Shown here: positions 38,307-46,346 of the stretch, piece after piece | Layout of the letters: the number at the start of each line of letters is the position of its first letter | Numbering within the stretch: the first letter of the stretch is position 1 | Program-made: the position numbers and the translations under genes | Assembly: GCA_904419775.1 (NCBI GenBank) | Contig: CAJFSX010000010.1 | Coordinates: forward strand, 1 to 55,213 | Origin: Candidatus Pararuminococcus gallinarum | GTDB lineage: Bacteria > Bacillota > Clostridia > Oscillospirales > Ruminococcaceae | DNA length: 55,213 nt | Direction of reading: 5' to 3' | Notes under the pieces: model-generated | Database searches by the model: none | Seen by the model: only the letters and a program-made list of their open reading frames with translations | Told to the model about the DNA's origin: nothing

Positions 38307-38786
38307 ATGGATAAGCTGCTGAAGATTTTATACGAAAATGCCAGACTGTCAAACGCGCAGATCGCCGCAATGCTGGCCCGAACGGAGAGTGATGTGGCAG
38401 CCGCCATTGATCAATATGAAAAAGAGGGCATTATCCGTGGATACCGAGCTGTTGTAGACTGGGACAAAACGGATCGCCAATTTGTCACCGCCCGCATTGA
38501 GCTCAAAGTCACGCCCAAAAAGGGACAAGGCTTTGAAGAAATTGCGGCTGCCATTGCCCAGTTTGATGAAGTGGAGACGGTCTATCTTATGTCCGGCGGT
38601 TATGATATTGCAGCAACTGTCACCGGAAAAACCTTCCAGGAGGTGGCCATGTTTGTAGCACACCGCCTGGCTCCTTTAGATTCCGTCCAATCTACGGCCA
38701 CCCATTTTGTTCTGCGCCGCTATAAAGAGCGGGGTATCCTGATTAAGGACGACGCGGTGGACGAGAGGGGGATGGGTTCACTGTGA
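38307..38786 (+). CDS. Lrp/AsnC family transcriptional regulator
   Basis: A 159-residue regulator with an N-terminal winged helix-turn-helix (about 1-50, LSNAQIAAMLARTESDVAAA) and a C-terminal RAM/AsnC ligand-binding domain (about 65-135, with VYLMSGGYDIAATV). Its stop overlaps the next gene by four bases (GTGA). The pair resembles B. subtilis alaR-alaT (yugG-yugH), where the regulator controls the aminotransferase; this equivalence is inferred from context and family. Ribosome site AGGAGTGA. Confidence 0.9.
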   Translation: MDKLLKILYENARLSNAQIAAMLARTESDVAAAIDQYEKEGIIRGYRAVVDWDKTDRQFVTARIELKVTPKKGQGFEEIAAAIAQFDEVETVYLMSGGYDIAATVTGKTFQEVAMFVAHRLAPLDSVQSTATHFVLRRYKERGILIKDDAVDERGMGSL

Positions 38787-39955
38787 GGGATTATAAGGAG
38801 ATTCTCTCCCCAAAAATCCTAGGACTGAAACCTTCCGGCATTCGGAGATTTTTCGATATTGCCAACGAGATGGAAGGCGTTATCTCCCTGGGAGTAGGGG
38901 AACCTGACTTTAAAACGCCCTGGGCTATCCGGGAGGCGGGTATCCGCTCCCTGGAGCAGAGCAAAACCTGGTATACGGCAAACGCAGGGCTCCAAATGCT
39001 AAAAACCGAAGTGTGCCGTTATCTCGAACGCCGCTTTGGGCTTTCTTACGATGACAAACATGAAATTATGATTACGGTGGGTGGTTCTGAGGCCATCGAT
39101 GACTGCATCCGTGCCTTTGTGAATGAAGGGGACGAGGTGCTCATTCCCGAGCCCTCCTTTGTGGCCTACCATCCCATTACTGTCCTGGCCGGCGGTGTGC
39201 CGGTGGCTATCCCTACCAAGGCAGAAAACCACTTCCGCCTGACTCCAGAGGAGTTGAGGGCTCATATTACCGACAAAACCAAATTGTTGGTGCTTCCTTA
39301 TCCCAATAATCCCACCGGTGGTGTAATGCGCCGGGAGGATCTGGAGGTCATTGCCCAGGTGCTTCGGGAAACGGATATTATGGTGCTGTCAGACGAAATC
39401 TATGCGGAATTGACCTACGGCGGACGCCATGTTTCCATTGCGTCGATTGACGGAATGCGAGAGCGCACCATCGTGGTCAACGGCTTCTCAAAGACCTACG
39501 CCATGACCGGCTGGCGGCTGGGATATGCGGTAGGACCGGCTCCTGTCATGGAACAGATGCTCAAAATCCATCAGTATGCCATTATGTGCGCCCCTACCAC
39601 CAGCCAATACGCTGCCATCGAGGCAGCCAGCAGCTGTGACGACGCCATTGCCAGTATGGCGGATGAATATAATATGCGCCGCCGTCTCATTGTGGATGGA
39701 TTCCGGAAGATGGGATTGGAATGTTTTGAGCCGGAAGGGGCGTTTTACGTGTTCCCATCCATCAAGTCTACCGGTATGACTTCCGATGAATTCTGTGAAA
39801 GCCTGCTGCATCACGAGCGGGTGGCGGTAGTACCGGGTACCGCTTTTGGCGAGAGCGGAGAAGGCCATTTCCGGGCCTCCTACTGCTATAGCGTCGCCCA
39901 TATCCTAGAAGCATTGAAGAGAATTGAGCACTTTTTGCAGGGGCTTGACAAATAG
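38783..39955 (+). CDS. PLP-dependent class I/II aminotransferase (alanine/aspartate type)
   Basis: A 390-residue fold-type I aminotransferase. The Schiff-base lysine is Lys237 in NGFSKTYAMTGWRLG. Other hallmarks are PNNPTGG, SDEIYAELTY and a C-terminal FRASYCYS arginine that binds the substrate carboxylate. GTG start overlaps the regulator stop, so the two are translationally coupled. By analogy to alaT this may be an alanine transaminase, but aspartate or broad specificity is equally compatible with sequence. Confidence 0.92.
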   Translation: MRDYKEILSPKILGLKPSGIRRFFDIANEMEGVISLGVGEPDFKTPWAIREAGIRSLEQSKTWYTANAGLQMLKTEVCRYLERRFGLSYDDKHEIMITVGGSEAIDDCIRAFVNEGDEVLIPEPSFVAYHPITVLAGGVPVAIPTKAENHFRLTPEELRAHITDKTKLLVLPYPNNPTGGVMRREDLEVIAQVLRETDIMVLSDEIYAELTYGGRHVSIASIDGMRERTIVVNGFSKTYAMTGWRLGYAVGPAPVMEQMLKIHQYAIMCAPTTSQYAAIEAASSCDDAIASMADEYNMRRRLIVDGFRKMGLECFEPEGAFYVFPSIKSTGMTSDEFCESLLHHERVAVVPGTAFGESGEGHFRASYCYSVAHILEALKRIEHFLQGLDK

Positions 39956-39959
39956 CGTG

Positions 39960-39990
39960 AAAACCTTACCGCGGCAGCGGTAGGGTTTTT
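39960..39990 (+). terminator. Terminator after the aminotransferase gene
   Basis: Stem AAAACCTTACCGC / GCGGTAGGGTTTT (one G-U pair) with a GGCA loop and five T. Confidence 0.9.
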
Positions 39991-40010
39991 GGCATAGACG
40001 GAGGGAATTT

Positions 40011-41153
40011 GTGCGGCAAGTAAGTGTAATCAAGACGCCATCCTATGACCAGACGATGGTAAACGAAGCGGTCCGTCGCCATTTTGCCCTGCATGGCATG
40101 GGAAAAAGGCTGCATCCGGGAATGAAGGTGCTGATCAAGCCCAATCTGCTGATGAAACGGCGCCCGGAGGAGTTTACCACCACCCATCCATCGGTGGTGG
40201 AAGGGGCGATCATAGCGGTCAAGGAATACGGCGTGACCGACATTACCATTGGGGACAGTCCAGGGGGACTGTACACCAGGGGACAGCTTAGCGCTATCTA
40301 CCGCGCCAGCGGTATGGAGGGCGTGGCGGTCCGGCAGGGAGTAAAGCTCAACCTGGATACCGGTTTTGGAGAGGTGGAGGCGCCAGAGGCAAAGATTTGT
40401 CCCCGTTTTACCATCATTGATCCAGCCAGGGAGGCGGATATGATTATCAGTGTGGGTAAGGTGAAAACCCATGGGATGACTGGGCTTTCCGGCGGGGTGA
40501 AAAACTTGTTCGGCTGCATTCCGGGGCTGATGAAACCGGAACTCCACTGCCAGTTCCCAGAAAAGGACAGGTTTGGACATATGCTGGTGGATTTGTGCCA
40601 ATGCCTTCATCCCGGTTTTTTCCTGATGGATGGGGTAGAGGCGATGGAGGGAGATGGCCCTTCTGGAGGCACCATGCGAAAGGTGGGGTTTACCTTCGCG
40701 GCAGAGAATCCCTATGCACTGGATCTTGCCCTATGCCGCCTTATGGACATGGAAGAAGATGCTGTCCCCACCATTGTGGCGGCGAAGGAACGCGGTTTAT
40801 GCGGCAGCTATGGGGAGGACATGGCCATTGTCGGAGATATGGAAGAGATCTCTCCGATCCAAGGCTATCAGAAGCCGGCAGGGGCGTCGGTGGATTTTTC
40901 CAACCATGTTCCTCGGATATTCCGCGGTTTGGTGCGGAAGCTGGAGACGATTGCGGCACCGAAGCCGGTCATCCGGAAAAAGGATTGTATCGGCTGCGGA
41001 AAATGCGCTGAAAGCTGCCCCCAGAAGACCATCGACATCCAGTCAAAAAAAGCCCATATTGACTATAAAAAATGCATCAAATGTTTTTGCTGTCACGAGA
41101 TGTGCCCAGTGAAAGCAATCGATATCAAACGGAATCTCATTTTACACCGATAG
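40011..41153 (+). CDS. DUF362 domain protein with C-terminal 2[4Fe-4S] ferredoxin
   Basis: A 380-residue protein. Residues about 1-300 form a DUF362 domain (IKPNLLMKR, GDSPGG, VKTHGMTGLSGGVKNLFG); the last 60 residues hold two CX2CX2CX3C clusters starting at Cys326 and Cys355. An electron-transfer or iron-sulfur role is likely, but the reaction is unknown. GTG start at 40011 after GGAGGG. It lies 26 bases before ispE; co-transcription is likely but a functional link to isoprenoids is not shown. Confidence 0.9.
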   Translation: MRQVSVIKTPSYDQTMVNEAVRRHFALHGMGKRLHPGMKVLIKPNLLMKRRPEEFTTTHPSVVEGAIIAVKEYGVTDITIGDSPGGLYTRGQLSAIYRASGMEGVAVRQGVKLNLDTGFGEVEAPEAKICPRFTIIDPAREADMIISVGKVKTHGMTGLSGGVKNLFGCIPGLMKPELHCQFPEKDRFGHMLVDLCQCLHPGFFLMDGVEAMEGDGPSGGTMRKVGFTFAAENPYALDLALCRLMDMEEDAVPTIVAAKERGLCGSYGEDMAIVGDMEEISPIQGYQKPAGASVDFSNHVPRIFRGLVRKLETIAAPKPVIRKKDCIGCGKCAESCPQKTIDIQSKKAHIDYKKCIKCFCCHEMCPVKAIDIKRNLILHR

Positions 41154-41179
41154 AGCAAGGGGAAAGGAGTAAATAAATT

Positions 41180-42055
41180 TTGGACGCTATCAAAGTCAAG
41201 GCGCCGGCAAAGATCAACTTATCCATTGACGTGGTGGGAATGCGCTACGACGGATACCACCTTCTGCGGATGATTAACCAGGCCATCGATTTGATGGATA
41301 CGGTGGAGGTCAGCTTAGAAGAGGGAAAGGACATCGTCATTTCTTGTGATGACGATCGGATCCCCTCAGGGGAAAACAACATCGCCTATAAAGCATGCCA
41401 GGCTTTTTTTGCCCATACGGGCAGGGAGCCGGTGGGTGTAAAGGTAGAAATTCAAAAAGAAATCCCCACGGAAGCGGGATTGGCCGGCGGCAGTGCTGAT
41501 GGGGCAGCTGTTCTCTTTGCGCTCAACGAGCTTCTGGAGACAGGGCTTTCTACCGAGGAGCTCTGCGATATTGGGGAGACTGTTGGCGCGGATATCCCCT
41601 TCTGCTTGGTGGGAGGTACCGCCTTTGTAGAGGGTATCGGGGAAGTGATTACCCCTCTGCCTGAGATTCCTCATTGCTACTTCGTGGTATCCAAGCCGGA
41701 TCTTTCTATCCGGACAGCGGATTGTTTTAAAGCTTTTGATGGAGAGGGCATTTCAAGACGTCCGGATATTGACAAGATTACGGCGGCGGTAATCGCCGGC
41801 GAACTGGAGGAAATGGCGTCGAGCATGTGCAATGTTCTGGAAGAGGTGGGACGTTATCCGCAAATTGAAGAGCTGAAGTCCATCATGTTGGAGGAAGGGG
41901 CTCTGGGCGCTGTCATGAGCGGCAGCGGCAGTGCGGTGGTCTCTGTCTTTGAGGACAAGGGCGACGCCAAACACTGTGTCCGGGAGCTGACATCCCGCGG
42001 ATATGAGAATACCTTCCTGTGCAAACCTGTGGCCCATGGGTGTATAGAAAAATGA
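41180..42055 (+). CDS. ispE: 4-diphosphocytidyl-2-C-methyl-D-erythritol kinase
   Basis: GHMP kinase of the non-mevalonate (MEP) isoprenoid pathway. 291 residues; APAKINLSIDV with Lys11, the ATP-binding loop PTEAGLAGGSADGAA (96-110), catalytic Asp137 in GADIPFCL, and the C-terminal GAVMSGSGSAV motif. TTG start at 41180 with AAAGGAG upstream. In many Bacillota ispE precedes purR or spoVG; here it is followed by a terminator and spoIIR. Confidence 0.96.
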   Translation: MDAIKVKAPAKINLSIDVVGMRYDGYHLLRMINQAIDLMDTVEVSLEEGKDIVISCDDDRIPSGENNIAYKACQAFFAHTGREPVGVKVEIQKEIPTEAGLAGGSADGAAVLFALNELLETGLSTEELCDIGETVGADIPFCLVGGTAFVEGIGEVITPLPEIPHCYFVVSKPDLSIRTADCFKAFDGEGISRRPDIDKITAAVIAGELEEMASSMCNVLEEVGRYPQIEELKSIMLEEGALGAVMSGSGSAVVSVFEDKGDAKHCVRELTSRGYENTFLCKPVAHGCIEK

Positions 42056-42091
42056 AAAAGGCCCGTTTCCCATTGGGAAGCGGGCCTTTTT
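42055..42091 (+). terminator. Terminator after ispE
   Basis: Seventeen-base-pair stem (42055-42071 with 42075-42091), one G-U pair, ATT loop, T5 tail. Confidence 0.95.
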
Positions 42092-42221
42092 GATGGAATT
42101 TTTCCCCATGGCCGGATGTTTTACCTACAAATATTTCAGTCTATTGTATATTGGAAAATATTCCCGTCCATATTTTCATTGCAAACGTTTGACAACAGTG
42201 AAGAGAAGGACGGAATCTATT

Positions 42222-42830
42222 ATGAAACTCAACCGTGTAGAACTTTCTATTGTCATTGGTCTGATCCTTACCATTTTTCTAACTTCTTTCTGTTCTTTTG
42301 CGGGAGCATGCAGCAATATCCGCCAGTATGTTATACGTTTACATGTGCTGGCAAACTCCGACTCCGAAGAGGATCAAGCCCTTAAGCTTCAGGTCCGGGA
42401 TAGAGTATTGGAAGAGACAGAGCAGCTTTTCCTCTCCGCTCAGGACAAGGCAGAAGCCGCGGAGCTGGTGAAGAAAAATCTTCCGGCGATCCAGTCTGCT
42501 GCCCATCAGGTTGTTTTAGAAAACGGCTATGACTATGATGTTGAGGTCACATTTCAAAACGAATATTTCACTACAAGGGAATATGATAATTTCACCCTTC
42601 CGGCCGGCAGGTATGATGCGGTACGGGTAAAAATCGGAGCAGCCCAGGGGCACAACTGGTGGTGCGTCATGTTCCCGCCTTTATGTATTCCTGCGGCGGA
42701 AAGCGAACAGAAGGTAGAGACGGTCATCGGTGCTGACGGCAAAGAAATCATCTCCAACCGGCCAAAGTACGAGTTTAAATTTAAGATTTTGGAGGTGCTG
42801 GAGGACATAGGGGAATGGTTTCGCAGATAA
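42222..42830 (+). CDS. spoIIR: Stage II sporulation protein R
   Basis: Signalling protein secreted by the forespore that triggers SpoIIGA-dependent processing of pro-sigma E in the mother cell (role known in B. subtilis). 202 residues with an N-terminal hydrophobic export segment (about 9-30), then the family signature IRLHVLANSDSEEDQALKLQ and the LPAGRYDAVRVKIG...NWWCVMFPP region. The start is at ATG 42222; the longer frame to 42090 begins in the ispE terminator. No clear sigma-F promoter could be assigned. Its presence marks an endospore-forming lineage. Confidence 0.95.
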   Translation: MKLNRVELSIVIGLILTIFLTSFCSFAGACSNIRQYVIRLHVLANSDSEEDQALKLQVRDRVLEETEQLFLSAQDKAEAAELVKKNLPAIQSAAHQVVLENGYDYDVEVTFQNEYFTTREYDNFTLPAGRYDAVRVKIGAAQGHNWWCVMFPPLCIPAAESEQKVETVIGADGKEIISNRPKYEFKFKILEVLEDIGEWFRR

Positions 42831-42853
42831 AGTCCATACTTTGCCCTTTTTCG

Positions 42854-42882
42854 TTGACAATATGCCGCAAAAAAAGTATAAT
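42854..42882 (+). promoter_or_regulatory. Consensus promoter of the alaS T-box leader
   Basis: Perfect TTGACA (42854-42859), 17-base spacer, perfect TATAAT (42877-42882). It lies only 24 bases after the spoIIR stop. Confidence 0.93.
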
Positions 42883-42889
42883 TGATGAG

Positions 42890-43177
42890 AAATCAGCGCT
42901 GTGTTGTCAACCACGGCGAAGAACGGCGATGAAGGGAATCACCTGTTCCATCCCGGCGCAAGAGAAAGAACCAAAGCGTTTTCGCTTTGCTGGAAGGTTC
43001 TGCCGATGAGGGGATAGGGAGCCACCCCTGAGCCGCAAAGTTGTCACAAGCTTTGCCGTATCCCGCGTTAAGGGGCAACTAAGCGGCGGGGAATTCCCGC
43101 AATTTGGGTGGTACCACGGAAACTAGAAGCTTTCGTCCCATAGAAGCAGACCGCTTCATGGGAAGAAGGCTTTTTTA
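42890..43177 (+). ncRNA. T-box riboswitch (alanine) in the alaS leader
   Basis: A leader of about 290 bases ending in a canonical T-box core TTTGGGTGGTACCACGG (43103-43119) and a terminator hairpin with a T6 tail (about 43124-43177). The TGGT bulge fits the A discriminator of tRNA-Ala. A GATGAAG motif and an AGAGAAAG apical-loop-like motif precede, and a GCC alanine codon at 43002-43004 is a candidate specifier; its exact pairing was not solved. Uncharged tRNA-Ala would stabilise the antiterminator and permit alaS transcription. Confidence 0.9.
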
Positions 43178-43271
43178 TTGTGGTTTTTTCACCACCCGAT
43201 ATCCATATTGGTATGATACAGGGGCTTCCCTGTGAGAAACAACGGAATATCAAGAAAGAGGTAAGATTTTC

Positions 43272-45914
43272 ATGCAGTGGACAGGATTAAACGAACTTCG
43301 GGAAAAATTCCTGACTTTTTTTGAGAGCAAGGGTCATACCCGTCTGCCCAGCTTCCCGCTGGTGCCCATTGACGATAAGAGCCTGCTGCTCATCAACTCC
43401 GGTATGGCGCCCATGAAGAAGTGGTTTTTGGGCCAGGCTACTCCGCCCAACAAGCGGGTGACCACCTGCCAAAAATGTATCCGTACTCCCGACATCGAGC
43501 GGGTGGGCAAGACCAGCCGCCACGGCACCTACTTTGAGATGCTGGGCAATTTCTCCTTTGGCGACTACTTTAAGCATGAGGCCACCCAATGGGCTTGGGA
43601 GTTTATCACCAAGGTGTTGGAGCTGCCCATCGACCGGATTTGGGTCTCTATCTATGAAAACGACGAGGAAACCAAGGATATTTGGGTCAACGAAGTTGGA
43701 GTAGATCCCAGCCACATTGTCCGCTTGGGCAAAGAGGACAATTTCTGGGAGATTGGCTCCGGCCCCTGCGGCCCCTGCTCTGAGATCTATTTTGACCGGG
43801 GCGAAGAATATGGCTGCGGCAGCCCCACCTGCGGCGTAGGCTGCGACTGCGACCGTTTTGTGGAATTCTGGAATCTGGTATTTTCCCAGTACAATGGCGA
43901 TGGCAACGACCACTATACCCCCTTGGAGCATCCTAACATTGACACCGGTATGGGACTTGAGCGTCTGGCCTGTATCATGCAGGGGGTTGACAACCTTTTT
44001 GAGGTAGATACTGTTCAAAACATCATGAAGCATATCCGGGAGATTGCCGGAGTGGATTATGGCGCTGACGAAAAGACCGATGTCTCCTTGCGGGTCATCA
44101 CCGATCACATCCGATCCACTACCTTCATGATTAACGACGGCGTGGTTCCTCAGAACGAGGGACGCGGCTATGTATTGCGGCGTCTGCTGCGCCGGGCTGC
44201 CCGCCATGGAAAGCTTTTGGGCATTAAGGGCCCCTTCCTCTATCAGGTGGTAGACACAGTTATTCGGGAAAATGAAAACGCCTATCCGGAGCTGAAACAG
44301 AACAGCGAATACATCAAAAAGGTGGTCCGGGTGGAGGAAGAACGCTTCGCCAAGACCATTGACCAGGGCATGGAACTGCTCTCCAACATGATCGACAAAC
44401 TCGACAGCAATATGGAAAACGCGATTCTCTCCGGAGAACAGGCATTTAAGCTTTATGATACCTTTGGATTCCCCATCGACCTGACCCGGGAGATTATTGC
44501 CGAGCGTTCCATTGGCCTGGATGAGGAAGGCTTCATGAAGCTGATGGAGGAGCAAAAGCGCAAGGCCAGGGAGGCCCATTTCTCCAAGGATACTGTGGGC
44601 TGGAAGGATGACAGCCTCAAGGATATAGACATTGAGGATGAGTTTGTCGGTTACACCGACATGAAAGCCACTGCTAAGATTGTAGCCATTGTTAAAGACG
44701 GCGAAACTGTGGACAGCGCCACCGAAGGCGATGAAGCGATTATCGTTTTGGATAAAACCCCATTTTACGCGGAAAGCGGCGGCCAGGTGGGGGATACTGG
44801 CTCCATTGTTGACGGCACTGCTGTGTTCCAGGTGACGGACTGCAAAAAATCCCCTTCCGGCCAGTTTATGCACATCGGTAAGATGGAATCCGGCTGCCTG
44901 GCGGTAGGTGATACAGTGGATGCGTCCATTGATGAGAAGCGTCGCCGCGCCATTATGAGAAACCACAGCTGCTGCCATCTGCTGCAGGCGGCACTGCGGG
45001 AGGTGCTGGGAGACCATGTCCATCAGGCGGGCTCCTATGTGGACGATGAGCGTTTGCGCTTTGACTTCTCCCATTTCGCGGCCATGACACCGGAAGAAAT
45101 TCGCGCTGTGGAAAAGAAGGTCAATGCCAAAATCCTGGAGGGACTGCCCATTTCCATCAAGGAGATGCCTATTGAGGAAGCCAAGAAGATGGGCGCCATG
45201 GCGCTGTTCGGTGAAAAATACGGCGATGTGGTTCGGGTCGTCAATATGAGCGGTTATTCCATAGAGTTCTGTGGTGGAACCCACCTGGACAATACCTCCA
45301 AAGTAGGATTGTTCAAGATCATTTCTGAATCCTCCGTGGCGGCGGGGGTACGCCGTATTGAAGCAACTACCGGCCTTGGCGTGCTCCATCTGCTGGATGA
45401 AGCCAACGAGACCATTGTCAAATCGGCGGAGAACCTGAAGCTGGCCAATCCCGCTGACCTGGTCAGCCGTACCCATACAGTAGCGGTAGAACTCAAAGAA
45501 AAGGAAAAAGAGCTGGAAGCTCTCAATCAGAAGATGGCCTCTGGCAAAGCGGAAGAGCTTTTGAACAATGCCAAAGAGATTTGTGGTGTCCGTGTTGTAG
45601 GCGCAACCTTTGCCAATATGAAACCGGAGACGGTGCGGGCTATGTGCGACACCCTGAAAGAAAAATTCCCCACCATTGTTGCGGTTTTGGCGACCAGCAA
45701 CGAGGGTAAAGGCAACATCTGCGCCGCCTGCGGCAAAGAGGCGGTAAAACTGGGCGTTCATGCCGGCAAGCTCATCAAAGAGGTATCCCAGATTGCCGGT
45801 GGCAACGGCGGCGGACGTCCGGACAGCGCCATGGCAGGTGTCAAGGATGTCTTTAAGATGGATGAAGCCATTGCGGCTGTACCTTCCATCCTCGAAAAAA
45901 TGCTCCAGAAATAA
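43272..45914 (+). CDS. alaS: Alanyl-tRNA synthetase
   Basis: Class II synthetase of 880 residues. The catalytic domain starts MQWTGLNELREKFL, with motif 2 around YFEMLGNFSFGDYFK. The editing domain keeps its zinc ligands His565 and His569 in HSCCH, and Cys667 and His671 in CGGTH. The C-terminal C-Ala part ends with GGNGGGRPDSAMAG. All expected domains are present. A modest ribosome site (AAAGAGGT) precedes ATG. Regulated by the T-box upstream. HIT, comEC and holA follow on the same strand. Confidence 0.98.
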   Translation: MQWTGLNELREKFLTFFESKGHTRLPSFPLVPIDDKSLLLINSGMAPMKKWFLGQATPPNKRVTTCQKCIRTPDIERVGKTSRHGTYFEMLGNFSFGDYFKHEATQWAWEFITKVLELPIDRIWVSIYENDEETKDIWVNEVGVDPSHIVRLGKEDNFWEIGSGPCGPCSEIYFDRGEEYGCGSPTCGVGCDCDRFVEFWNLVFSQYNGDGNDHYTPLEHPNIDTGMGLERLACIMQGVDNLFEVDTVQNIMKHIREIAGVDYGADEKTDVSLRVITDHIRSTTFMINDGVVPQNEGRGYVLRRLLRRAARHGKLLGIKGPFLYQVVDTVIRENENAYPELKQNSEYIKKVVRVEEERFAKTIDQGMELLSNMIDKLDSNMENAILSGEQAFKLYDTFGFPIDLTREIIAERSIGLDEEGFMKLMEEQKRKAREAHFSKDTVGWKDDSLKDIDIEDEFVGYTDMKATAKIVAIVKDGETVDSATEGDEAIIVLDKTPFYAESGGQVGDTGSIVDGTAVFQVTDCKKSPSGQFMHIGKMESGCLAVGDTVDASIDEKRRRAIMRNHSCCHLLQAALREVLGDHVHQAGSYVDDERLRFDFSHFAAMTPEEIRAVEKKVNAKILEGLPISIKEMPIEEAKKMGAMALFGEKYGDVVRVVNMSGYSIEFCGGTHLDNTSKVGLFKIISESSVAAGVRRIEATTGLGVLHLLDEANETIVKSAENLKLANPADLVSRTHTVAVELKEKEKELEALNQKMASGKAEELLNNAKEICGVRVVGATFANMKPETVRAMCDTLKEKFPTIVAVLATSNEGKGNICAACGKEAVKLGVHAGKLIKEVSQIAGGNGGGRPDSAMAGVKDVFKMDEAIAAVPSILEKMLQK

Positions 45915-45969
45915 TCGAAAAATCTGGGGAAATATGATATACTGATGTTATCGAAAGGAGGCGGCATGG

Positions 45970-46308
45970 ATGGATTGCCTGTTTTGCAAAATCGGAGCGG
46001 GGGAAATCCCGTCTAAGAAGATTTACGAAGATGAGAAGATCCTGGCGTTTTACGACATTGATCCCAAGGCGCCGGTCCATTTTCTGGTAATTCCCAAAGA
46101 GCACATCTCCTGCGCCAATGAAATTACGGCGGAGAATAGTGATATCATTGCGCATATTTTTGAGACAATCGCCAAGATCGCCGGAGAGCTCAATCTTTCT
46201 GGAGGATACCGGATTGTCAATAACTGTGGGGAGGACGGCGGTCAGACGGTGGGCCACCTGCACTTCCACGTGTTGGCGGGCCGGCAGCTCGCCTGGCCTC
46301 CCGGCTAA
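45970..46308 (+). CDS. HIT family nucleotide hydrolase
   Basis: A 112-residue Hint-type histidine-triad protein. The catalytic triad is HLHFH (His96, His98, His100), and N-terminal CLFCKI gives Cys3 and Cys6 of a possible zinc site. Likely hydrolyses purine nucleoside phosphoramidates or aminoacyl-adenylates, in keeping with its place beside alaS. ATG 45970 chosen over the ATG four bases upstream (different frame); AAAGGAGG precedes. A weak promoter (TCGAAA, 17 bases, TATACT at 45938) may exist. Confidence 0.94.
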   Translation: MDCLFCKIGAGEIPSKKIYEDEKILAFYDIDPKAPVHFLVIPKEHISCANEITAENSDIIAHIFETIAKIAGELNLSGGYRIVNNCGEDGGQTVGHLHFHVLAGRQLAWPPG

Positions 46309-46346
46309 TGGAACATTAAAAATTTAACTCCATGGAGGAAATCGAC

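Noticed and set aside
43287..45761. Long minus-strand open frame of 824 codons antisense to alaS
   Set aside because: Shadow frame produced by codon bias of alaS; no ribosome site, low-complexity composition and no recognisable domain.
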